Assembly: GCA_002786065.1 (NCBI GenBank)
Contig: NHNY01000024.1
Span: 295,166-359,165 of the forward strand
From: Microcyclospora pomicola
Lineage: Eukaryota; Ascomycota; Dothideomycetes; Capnodiales
Length of the DNA: 64,000 nucleotides
Reading direction: 5' to 3'
Of the stretch, positions 44,205 through 52,964 are shown in pieces (position 1 is the stretch's first letter; each line of letters opens with the position of its first letter). The translations under genes and the position numbers were made by a program. The notes under the pieces are model-generated. The model did not search any database and was not told the origin of the DNA. It saw only the letters and a list, made by a program, of their open reading frames with translations.

Positions 44205-45980
44205 TTGAAGAGTCATACCGTATAAGTGTCAGACTCTACCTAGTTGTATAGGCTAGATTGAGGAAGTTCATGGGAGACGAAGAAATGTCAATGGGCTCTG
44301 GCATGCAGTATCACATATCAGACATCATACGAGAAGCATGATCAATGCCCTGATAGCTTGAGCAGTGCTAGGATTGCGTGGCAGTATGATAGAGCTATGG
44401 ACTAGGGAAGCGAGCAATGCTAGGTACTTCCACACCTGGAGATGGAATATAATACAACAAGGCTCCACCTAGATTCTCTAGGAAATATTAGGTATCGAGG
44501 TATGATCTACCCAAAGTAATAACTCCTAGAAGATCTATGTGGAGCGTACTTGGACACCTTCGGCTAGATAAACTATACCAGAGCCCCACATAGAATTTCT
44601 TGAAGACAGTACTTCATGTGGATCGCTTAGTATCTATATCGTGATTGTGAAATGAGATTCTGGATGCTGCTTATGGGCATTGGATCAACTTGTCACTGGA
44701 TAGGTAGGCATAGCAAAGTTACAGTGGTCTCGATCCAGCGTGAACATTTAGATGTCCGAGTTCCAGCCTGGATGAGCATGCCCGTTCATTGTGCGCAAGA
44801 CGATCGAGGTGGGTCATATCATCACGACGGACATATACAACACATGTTTGTATTGCTCCTAGAGCAAGAAGCCGCTTATGCATGTGCAGGGCCTGCCGCA
44901 GCTATAATAATGCATCGTGGAAGCAGGGAAGTACAACCCCGCCACCGCTTTACCGGGGACTTCTTCACTGCTTGGCAGTAGAGCTCGATGAGGTTCTGGG
45001 CTCTCCAGCGGTTCGTACTCGCATCGAAGGGAAAGCCACAGAACACTGGACACGAGAGGGTGCAAAGTCCTTTGCAGATGAAATCTTCCTCCAGCGCTCC
45101 GCACATCAGCTCCCACGTGGAGAGCTGGTCCCAGCACCTTGGCCGAGACGGCAAACGGCCTCGATTGGGTTTGCGCTCGCTGCCGAAAGCATTTTGCTCG
45201 TCGCGGGCCAATCATCGAAAATGTTGCGGCTGTGCTGCAGCTTAAATCGCCATCTGCCTGATTACGTCGGCTTTCCTGGTCGCAGGAGGGATCCCTGCAA
45301 TACTTCCGTTTGACGGGCTTCGTTCAAGCGAACCTTAAGCGGGACGAGCTGATTGTGCCCGTCTTCGGTCGTGCGGCGGTGGCGACGGCGACGGCGACGG
45401 CGAGGTGATGATTCCTAGGCGCATCGTGTTTGGAGGCTGAGAGCTTGCGAGTGGACGCGGGACTAATAAAGCGTCGTGGATTTATTAGTGGGCTGGAGCT
45501 GATGTGTGGCTGTCAGAGCACGACTGGGTGGGCTCGGAACCCGCCTGGCCCCGAAGCTTATTGGAACCTTGCCTACTTTAGCCAATGTGTGTGTTGCGAC
45601 TTTGGTGACCTACGCAATCGGGCCACAACGACGATTCGAGGTATGCCGATGCTAGCTTTCCACATGCGCCGACATGTTCCTCTCCTCTCCCTCTCCCTCG
45701 AGTAGGCAGGATCCTTTCACTCGGTGTTTCACTCGTCCACAGCTAGACAACGTTACTGGTCCTTCGCCGTCAAGACCGTCTCGTTCCTTCATCTACACGA
45801 GCCCTCCCGGGGTCTGAACGACAACCAACCTTGGCAGTAAAGTTGTCTTGCAATCTCCGTTGCATTGGATCCGGAAAATGATGCGGTGAAGCTCAAACAC
45901 CATCTCGCATTCCTGTCGAAGGTGTTGGCCCGGTGCCCCTGCACGAAAGTCCTTTGCGCTCGGAGTTCCATGGATTGGCT
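44205..45980. other. Intergenic upstream of the LTE1-like gene
   Basis: 1.78 kb without a supported gene. It includes a degenerate inverted-repeat cluster (listed separately), a short GGCGAC run at 45,374-45,402 and the leader of the RasGEF gene. The frame that leads into that gene starts with GTG at 45933. Confidence 0.35.
44463..44603. repeat. Degenerate inverted-repeat cluster
   Basis: A 20-bp arm at 44463-44482 (CTCCACCTAGATTCTCTAGG) has an inverted partner at 44525-44544, matching at 17 of 20 positions, with a 42-bp spacer. A third, direct copy with more changes lies at 44584-44603 (CCCCACATAGAATTTCTTGA). This could be a decayed MITE or a transcript hairpin. It is AT-rich and non-coding. 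Confidence 0.45.
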
Positions 45981-48900
45981 ATGAATTCAGACGCGCTCGC
46001 CCGCAAGCGCAAGCATAGGCTGCAATTAGCAGCTCGGACGACCGCACGCACAACCCGAGAGAGAAAGATACCGCAGGAGGATGTGCGCCAACGACCACAG
46101 GCGAGCAGGGAGGGGGACTTCGAGACTACCCAAGATGACGTAGACCATTCAAAGGCGCCGGAAAGAGATACCAGACCGACAAGTCCACCGGGGCACGAGG
46201 ATCTTGGTGCGCGTCACTTCACGGTTGGCAATGTAGGTGCGAATGGGACGTTGTACTTGCAACCAATGCGCACACCTGTGGGCGTGCTACGGCATCCTGC
46301 TACGCCTCCAGATACCGCGGACGGGAAAGAGCTTGGACGGACAGAGTGGTCCGATGTCCGGTATAGCACACAGTCGGGCGCATATACGCCACGCTTGCAT
46401 GCGAACAGAGCGAGTATTGGGCATGATCTGGCATTACCAGGGCCAAGCCTACGCAATGGCGGAGGTCGACGACAACAGCGATCTCACTCTTTCTCAACGA
46501 TCAGCGAACGATCAAGAACGTCAACTTTTGATACGCACGCTTTCATCCCGATGCTCGGTGATCAGCCAACCACTCGACCTAAAAGTTTCACCGGCTCGCA
46601 CTCCGCCAGTCTACTTGATTTGAACATACCCAATTATCGCCTCGGAACACCTCAGTTTGGCGAGCGAGGAAGTGCGTACATACAACGGTCTGCCTACAAT
46701 TCAATGGCCAGCGGTCATCCCTCGTCCGTCGTTCCGACACAAGACTACGACAGAGTATTTCCACAGCCGCCGGGAAATGTAGCGGCGACATCTTTTCTGC
46801 ACCCCTCCCGTGCCAAATTTGGACGAAGAACGGTTCGAGGTTCTGTTCAGGGTCCTCCACTACCAGCGATCAATACCGCCAATCTCACCGACTTCGCCGA
46901 GATCGAAGCGCATGCAAATAGTCCTGGGCTGGTACGATACGACACATCGACGGGCCGAATCCTCGCCGCCACTCCTGCCAGGCTGATCGCTCAAATTACT
47001 TCTCCAGTCTTCCTAGATTATGAGCTCCTGTCTGATTTCTTCCTCACGTACCGCTGCTTCATGTCGGCGTACGATGCCATGAATTCCATGCTAGCACGCC
47101 TGGAATGGGCTCTGAGTACCACGAATGATGCCGGACAAATTGTACGCGTACGAACATTCGTGGCTCTCAGACACTGGATGCTGAATTACTTTGTCGATGA
47201 TTTCGCGCATGATGTAGCACTACGACAACAATTTTGCAACACCATTAACCTTCTCTCTCGAACCTTGCAGAGCCAATCTGTTGGCAGCGGCAAAGTCACT
47301 GAGATGAACATCCTTGAAGAGCTTAAAAAGTGCTGGCGGAGGACTTGCGGCATGTTCTGGCCGTCACCTGACTCACGGAATGTGCAACCTGGAACGGATA
47401 TTGTACCAGGGGGAATGCCGTCCTCACCCATACTGAGAGGTTCCACTCTAGGACGGCGCTCGTCCATGAGCACACGTCGGCTCACCAAGAATTCCGATCA
47501 ACCCTGGCAGTCCCATAACTTACGGTTGTCAATAAGAAGAAACACAGTCCAGTCGTTCGAGACAGACTTTGCTGCGATGACTGGGAAGCAGGCAAGCATA
47601 CCTGCGTCTCCGATGAGTGAGGAGAGCTTGGAAGTCCTGTCATGCTCTGTACCGTTTCTGCGGCATGTCCAGCAGTCTCGCACCGCGAGCAAGTTTGCTC
47701 CGCGACCGGTCGCTTCTCATCGGACGAAGACACAGACCGACGCTCCTGCACGACCCCGCCACCAACACAAACGCAGCGGAAGTTTCTCTGACGCTTTGCG
47801 TGACGTAAGACACTCTCGACCTCCCGCCGAAATAGAAAGCATTGATTTCCGATTAACGCCTGCTATTGCGCTGACTGGTGGTCTCGTACGAGGTCTGCTA
47901 CTTCAACCATCTCCCGCGAAAGTCGACGTTCTGGTTCCCTTGAGTCCACCTTCAGCGGACCACAAAAGACCGCAAGGTGCCTCCTCCGACTCGTATTTCC
48001 ACGAGCAGCAGCACCAGAACACAGCCGTCAAGAAGATTGTGGGCGAGGTCCGAAGAGCTTTGAGCGCACGCAAGCATCGCCACGATTCTCCTGCCAGAAG
48101 TCACAGATCTACGCAGTCCACTTCTTCACGGAGCGCCGGATCGTCGACACATGCAGAGAGGTCTGCGACCAGTAGTGGTCAGGCACTTCAGGGTCTGCTT
48201 GGCAGGATGGACATGCTGGGCGCTAGAGCGTCCGAATCATATCAGCAGGTCTTTGGCCATCTCCTTGAGCACGAGGCTAACCCGGATGGCCGTGGCAACA
48301 TGGATAATGTACCTGAAGGCGACGAGTATGAGAGCGAGTATAACCCAGACGAACAAATGGCGACCGCTGATCGCCGTCTCACTGCTGGAAGCAGATCGAT
48401 AGTGATCGGAGTTGACCCATCGATTGATATTGATTCTCTGATGTTGCCGAAGAACTCTTTCCACCACATGTCTAACACAATGGCACCTGGGCCTCCTCGC
48501 CCTACAACACAGACTTCTCTTCCTATTGACTCTTTCACGTTTGCAAGACTTGACTCTGGCGTCGGCTCAGATGAATATGCATTTAGTGGTGCTCGGCGCA
48601 TGGCGTTTGGATCTCGAGCAGCATCCGATTCGCAGCTCAGTCAGAAGTTGTCCATGCCGCCACCTTGGAAGGAAGAACACCTCAGTCCCGAACAAGTGCG
48701 CGACTACACATTCCCGAGAAGAGCTTCGTCTGGCATCGAACTGCCAGCCGTCTTGATTGATCCTGCCATTCAACAATTGCGGAGAATCCCTGGTGGTGAT
48801 CTGAAGTCTGCAGAAAACATTCACGACTTGCAGCTGCTTCCCCAACGCCACACCTCCGGGTATTCGTTTTCGGAATACTCACGTTCGCAAATACCATCAG

Positions 48901-50789
48901 CCCATCAATTCTCGGTTGCGTCCGGCCCCAAGTACTCGGCGTACGGCGCTCAACGCTCATGGAAAGCATCGCAACCAAGAGCCAAGTCGACATCACTGCA
49001 GCTACTAGAGACGCATTCGATGGGCGCACACTTGCGTCCTTCCTATCAAGCGCAATTCGCTCATCTTCGTCGACTTACTCCCGGGCTAGGTAGTGATGGC
49101 GGTATCGAGGATGCCCTTCTCAAGCTTGAAGGCAAAGCGGAAAGTCCTGCGAAAAGTACCTTTGATCCGACAGAGCCACGAGGTGTCCATGATGTTGATG
49201 CACTATCTGGTCCTAGGTTCCGACCGCACGACTCTGTCGATACTTCGCGTGGAATCAAGAGTGAATACGGACCGAGCATTACGCCTTCACAAGAGATGCT
49301 TCCATCATCGCAGTACGCTACCGAAAGCTTTTCTGTGGACAACTTCCTCCCTTTCGATCACAATGCGACTCCGACTACGGATGTGCAAGGTGCTAGCATT
49401 TTCGATGCCTCTCGCTCTTCAGCTGCCATGTCATACATTTCAGGTGTAGAACGTGCGCGTTCGCAAGTAACCTTCGCTTCGACTGGGAATCTTGAAGTGC
49501 CCTCAGTGGTCCTACCACGGGCTTCTATGGGAAGCAGGCCAACTACACATGACACGCGCCATTCCTTCCAGCCGCCTATGGGAGATCTCGGATGGACGAT
49601 AGGAGGAACAGGAGACGAGCCTGGGGGCCTAACGAGTCTTCGTAGAAGATCTACCCGCCTGAGAAAGTCGGGTCTTACGTTACACTCCATGCTGCTTGAT
49701 GACAATGACAGTCTAAGCGATATCTCCACGGAGATCGGCGGGCCTGCCGAAAATGAGGAATATGGTGCCAGCACATTTTATTTCGACGATACTGTTTGTG
49801 AAACTGCCGGGCTTGCACATCGACCGTATCGTCCGCCAACACCACCTACCTCCATACCGACTGAAAGCCACTCCTCGGACGAGTTTGCTCGACAGCCAAT
49901 GCCTTACGTGAGGTTTGACGAAATGGCCGACAAGACGATTGCAATGGCGCAAGCGGCACAACAGTACCAGACCGATGGGCGTAGTTCGATCCCAATGCAA
50001 GCGCTGTCATCTCATATGCCGTTCATCCTGGCATTCGAGTCCGAAGTCATTGCCGAGCAGTTCAGCATCATCGAGAAGGACGCGCTCGACGAAGTTGACT
50101 GGAAAGACCTCATCAGCCTGAGGTGGGTGCAGGCGCCTCCACCCATTCGCAACTGGGCCGACTATCTCAACAAGCAGGATGAGTACAACGGCATCGATAT
50201 CGCCATCACTCGCTTCAATCTCGTCGTGAAATGGGTCATCTCTGAGTGTATCCTTACCAACTCTCCTGGTGAAAGGGCCCGCTGCATCACCAAATACATC
50301 CACATCGCAACACACTGCCGCCGCTTCCGCAACTTCGCCTCCTGCTATCAGATTACCGTCGCGCTGCTCTCTTCCGTCCTATCCGGCCTCCATAAGACAT
50401 GGGCATTGGTCACCGTCGCGGAGAAAGCGATGCTCGCACGCCTTGAACTCCTGTGCCAGCCCACACGCAATTTCCACAATCTACGCGTCGAGATGGAAGC
50501 CTCCAGTATGGAGCGCGGCTGCATCCCGTTCATTGGTCTGTACACGCATGATCTGAAGCTCAACGCGCAGAAGTCGGCCTTGATTGATGTGGCTCCGCAC
50601 GGCGCGGAACCGCTGGTGAACTTTGAACGCTACCAGACGGCCGCGAGCATTGTTAAAAGCCTGCTCCGGCTCATCGAGGCGAGCTCGAAGTACATCTTTC
50701 GTCCCCACCCAGAGGCGCTGAGTCGCTGTCTGTGGCTGGCCGCTTTGGAGGATGGGGAGATCAGTGCGCGGTGCAAGGGGCTGGAGTAG
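45981..50789 (+). CDS. Ras-family guanine nucleotide exchange factor, Lte1-like
   Basis: Large GEF with the domain layout of fungal Lte1, a regulator of mitotic exit and polarity. Single exon, 1602 residues from the ATG at 45981; the frame extends upstream to a GTG at 45933, which was not used. Domain order: basic, disordered N-terminus (KRKHRLQLAAR); RasGEF-N (REM) at about 316-450 (VRYDTSTGRILAATPARLIAQITS, LLSDFFLTYRCFM, MLNYFVDDFAHD); a very long Ser/Pro-rich disordered region (about 450-1340) with many SP/TP phosphosites; and a CDC25 catalytic domain at about 1346-1602 (EVDWKDLISLRWV, RFNLVVKWVISECI, SGLHKTWALV, IPFIGLYTHDLKLN). In budding yeast Lte1 GEF activity is disputed; here the catalytic domain looks complete. 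Confidence 0.9.
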   Translation: MNSDALARKRKHRLQLAARTTARTTRERKIPQEDVRQRPQASREGDFETTQDDVDHSKAPERDTRPTSPPGHEDLGARHFTVGNVGANGTLYLQPMRTPVGVLRHPATPPDTADGKELGRTEWSDVRYSTQSGAYTPRLHANRASIGHDLALPGPSLRNGGGRRQQRSHSFSTISERSRTSTFDTHAFIPMLGDQPTTRPKSFTGSHSASLLDLNIPNYRLGTPQFGERGSAYIQRSAYNSMASGHPSSVVPTQDYDRVFPQPPGNVAATSFLHPSRAKFGRRTVRGSVQGPPLPAINTANLTDFAEIEAHANSPGLVRYDTSTGRILAATPARLIAQITSPVFLDYELLSDFFLTYRCFMSAYDAMNSMLARLEWALSTTNDAGQIVRVRTFVALRHWMLNYFVDDFAHDVALRQQFCNTINLLSRTLQSQSVGSGKVTEMNILEELKKCWRRTCGMFWPSPDSRNVQPGTDIVPGGMPSSPILRGSTLGRRSSMSTRRLTKNSDQPWQSHNLRLSIRRNTVQSFETDFAAMTGKQASIPASPMSEESLEVLSCSVPFLRHVQQSRTASKFAPRPVASHRTKTQTDAPARPRHQHKRSGSFSDALRDVRHSRPPAEIESIDFRLTPAIALTGGLVRGLLLQPSPAKVDVLVPLSPPSADHKRPQGASSDSYFHEQQHQNTAVKKIVGEVRRALSARKHRHDSPARSHRSTQSTSSRSAGSSTHAERSATSSGQALQGLLGRMDMLGARASESYQQVFGHLLEHEANPDGRGNMDNVPEGDEYESEYNPDEQMATADRRLTAGSRSIVIGVDPSIDIDSLMLPKNSFHHMSNTMAPGPPRPTTQTSLPIDSFTFARLDSGVGSDEYAFSGARRMAFGSRAASDSQLSQKLSMPPPWKEEHLSPEQVRDYTFPRRASSGIELPAVLIDPAIQQLRRIPGGDLKSAENIHDLQLLPQRHTSGYSFSEYSRSQIPSAHQFSVASGPKYSAYGAQRSWKASQPRAKSTSLQLLETHSMGAHLRPSYQAQFAHLRRLTPGLGSDGGIEDALLKLEGKAESPAKSTFDPTEPRGVHDVDALSGPRFRPHDSVDTSRGIKSEYGPSITPSQEMLPSSQYATESFSVDNFLPFDHNATPTTDVQGASIFDASRSSAAMSYISGVERARSQVTFASTGNLEVPSVVLPRASMGSRPTTHDTRHSFQPPMGDLGWTIGGTGDEPGGLTSLRRRSTRLRKSGLTLHSMLLDDNDSLSDISTEIGGPAENEEYGASTFYFDDTVCETAGLAHRPYRPPTPPTSIPTESHSSDEFARQPMPYVRFDEMADKTIAMAQAAQQYQTDGRSSIPMQALSSHMPFILAFESEVIAEQFSIIEKDALDEVDWKDLISLRWVQAPPPIRNWADYLNKQDEYNGIDIAITRFNLVVKWVISECILTNSPGERARCITKYIHIATHCRRFRNFASCYQITVALLSSVLSGLHKTWALVTVAEKAMLARLELLCQPTRNFHNLRVEMEASSMERGCIPFIGLYTHDLKLNAQKSALIDVAPHGAEPLVNFERYQTAASIVKSLLRLIEASSKYIFRPHPEALSRCLWLAALEDGEISARCKGLE

Positions 50790-51213
50790 TAGCTGCAGCT
50801 TCTACTTGCCGTGCGATCTGGTCATGGATGGCTGACTGAGTTATGATGGACCTATGCTTACTTTATACTCTTTGGTCTGGTATTATTTTGCATATCGAAA
50901 GGGGCGGTGGATGTACATCCTTCTGGCGTAAGGGCGGGCACGTCGGGCACGACTCAGGTGTTTTTCTGTCCTACGAAGCTATCGATACCAAAAGCTACAG
51001 TGTAGATATATGGTTCTATGCAGTATCACGATTATATGTAATGAATTATACAACCTTCCACGCAAGCTCGACGCCTCGTCGATCTGCCCGCACATCATGC
51101 CCCCAGCCCACCAAAACGTCACGATTGCATCGACGCACAGAGACACGCGTCCGCAAAATGCCGAGCAATGTCAAGCAGCTCCACGGAGGACAAAAGATCT
51201 CACGATCAGACGG
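50790..51213. other. 3' flank of the LTE1-like gene
   Basis: 0.42 kb. No gene. AT-rich around 50,980-51,060, as for a 3' untranslated region. Confidence 0.3.
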
Positions 51214-51249
51214 TCGAAGGGCAAATCGAAGGGCAAATCGAAGGGCAAA
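51214..51249. repeat. Three tandem copies of a 12-bp unit
   Basis: TCGAAGGGCAAA is repeated three times without change (51214-51225, 51226-51237, 51238-51249), immediately downstream of the minus-strand tRNA gene. The unit is a multiple of three but is not in a gene. Confidence 0.85.
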
Positions 51250-51261
51250 AGAAGAATCATG

Positions 51262-51342
51262 TGCATCGGCCGGGAATCGAACCCGGGGCTAGCCGACAAT
51301 TGTAAATGGCAACGGCTAATTTTACCACTAAACCACCAATGC
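51262..51342 (-). tRNA. tRNA-Gly (anticodon GCC) with a short intron
   Basis: 81 bp, minus strand. Acceptor arms GCATTGG/CCGATGC pair with one G-U; the T arm is CCGGG-TTCGATT-CCCGG; the D loop is AGTGGTA; and the anticodon stem AGCCG/CGGCT encloses 17 nt. This equals a 7-nt loop (TTGCCAT type, anticodon GCC) plus about 10 nt of intron just 3' of the anticodon, the standard eukaryotic position. A TTTT stretch follows within about 15 bp on the minus strand (plus 51247-51250), suitable for Pol III termination. The exact intron limits are ambiguous by 1-2 nt. Confidence 0.9.
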
Positions 51343-51719
51343 ATTGATGGAGAGGCATAGTTTTGCGTGATTATAGTAGTTAAAGATATCGGTGGCCAAC
51401 GCAGCTGGTAAGGGAGGTTCAAATCGAAGCCTTGTAGTGGTATCCTCTTGTAGATGTCCGGATGTCGTCTGAGACAGAATCACGGAAGCCGGGTTTAGAA
51501 ATGCACGTGTTGCCTCGAGTAAAGACTGCACTGGGTACCTCTTCATGTTAATCTGCGGACAAGCCACTCCCTCCACAAGATCATTGTACGTTCATATCCA
51601 AAACCTGATAACGAGTTGTAGGCAATGCGGAATGAACAAAAGGCACTACATTACTGGGAAAGTTGTAAGGTTCTGCAAATCCATCGAAGCATAAGAACAT
51701 TCGCTTCAACAATACAGCC
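51343..51719. other. Intergenic between tRNA-Gly and the DUF1907 gene
   Basis: 0.38 kb, nothing recognised beyond the promoter of the downstream plus-strand gene. Confidence 0.3.
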
Positions 51720-52697
51720 ATGAAGACGACCCAACATCCGCTCTCGCCCCCTTCCCTGGAGGACATCGCCTCGACTCTAGCCAACGCACTCAAATCCGCC
51801 TACACTACCTCCTCAGTAACCGTAGTCCCATGCCCAGATCTCCGCCTTCCACCCTTCCACCTCGCCGCTCTGGGGCTCAGCGGCCACGAAGCCGTCGCAG
51901 ATATAGGCGGCCAAGCACATCTGTTTCCCCGTCCACTGCTCACCAAGAAGTACTCCCTGCTGCAAACCGCACAGCTCATGAACCTCTCCCCGAAACAAGG
52001 GATGCTCCTCGGTGCCGGCGCCGGACCATTCCACAATCTGGGCCAGAACAGCGAACTCGCCGCCAATCTATCCTGGGACGGCGAGTTCGAGCAGGTGAGC
52101 AATCAGACGCGGTACAGCAAGATCGACGTGGCCGATGGCAGCCTGGTCAGCGGACGATGTCCGAGCACCGACTGCGCCCTGATGATGAATGTGTTTGGCA
52201 GCGACGGCCTGCCTGGGCCCGTGCTGCGCGTGACGGCTAGAGGTCGTCGTGCAGCGGCGACGGATGCGGCGTCGTTCCCTGAGTTTCTCCGACAGACTCT
52301 CCAAGATGCGTATGGCACGACGCGTACGATCTCGCTCGGCGGCGTGTTCGTACTGAAGCGCGGGCGGGCGAGGTTTCATGTAATGCCGGACTTTCCGGCG
52401 GAGAAGGATCTACCATTCGCGAGCCGAGAGCAGCTGGAGGCGTGGTTGGAGTTCCGTGAGTTTGAGGCGCCGATGGTGTGTCTGAGTGTTTTACATAGCT
52501 GTGATCCAGAGGGGTTGGGGTTGAGGATGGAGCATACGCATTGTTTCTCGGGTGACGAAGGGGGTCAACAAGGGGGGCACTATCATAATGATCTCCTGCC
52601 GGGGGATGAGGATGCGGAGGAGGTGGAGTACGAGGCATACTTCAATGTAGCGAAGACTCTATACAGGATCGATCAGCCAGTAGGTAGTTCGAGCTGA
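51720..52697 (+). CDS. DUF1907 / C11orf54-like (PTD012) putative zinc-dependent ester hydrolase
   Basis: Single exon, 325 residues, similar in length to the animal protein. The DUF1907 core is clear: PDLRLPPFHLAALGLSG near the start, IGGQAHLFP, GMLLGAGAGPF, the GGVFVLKRGRARFHVMPDFP strand, and the C-terminal metal-site region EHTHCFSGDEGGQQGGHYHND, which supplies several His ligands (HTH and HYH). The human homologue binds zinc and shows ester hydrolase activity in vitro, but its physiological reaction is not settled, so no substrate is assigned. The last 20 residues end YFNVAKTLYRID, as in the family. It is convergent with cullin-3, with 267 bp between stop codons. Confidence 0.88.
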   Translation: MKTTQHPLSPPSLEDIASTLANALKSAYTTSSVTVVPCPDLRLPPFHLAALGLSGHEAVADIGGQAHLFPRPLLTKKYSLLQTAQLMNLSPKQGMLLGAGAGPFHNLGQNSELAANLSWDGEFEQVSNQTRYSKIDVADGSLVSGRCPSTDCALMMNVFGSDGLPGPVLRVTARGRRAAATDAASFPEFLRQTLQDAYGTTRTISLGGVFVLKRGRARFHVMPDFPAEKDLPFASREQLEAWLEFREFEAPMVCLSVLHSCDPEGLGLRMEHTHCFSGDEGGQQGGHYHNDLLPGDEDAEEVEYEAYFNVAKTLYRIDQPVGSSS

Positions 52698-52964
52698 GCG
52701 AGTATCTCAACACATATTAGTATGAAGGGAACGGAGTGCATGCTGTAAGTGTTGCGTAGGACAAAATGGTATCGCCCGAAAACGCTCGTATGCGCTACAT
52801 GCCTTATGCTATGCCCAAAGCGCCTCGCTGGCCCACAAAATCAAGTTCATTAATGGTCATCAATCAAACCGAGTCGTACGCAGGCGAGATACCGGGTGAA
52901 GCCCCGTGCAACATGCCGCAGAAATGCATCAACACAAGCCACCAACGTACCATGCTGGCGTTAC

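Noticed and set aside
45374-45402. GGCGAC short tandem run as a coding repeat
   Set aside because: Only about four imperfect units and no surrounding gene.
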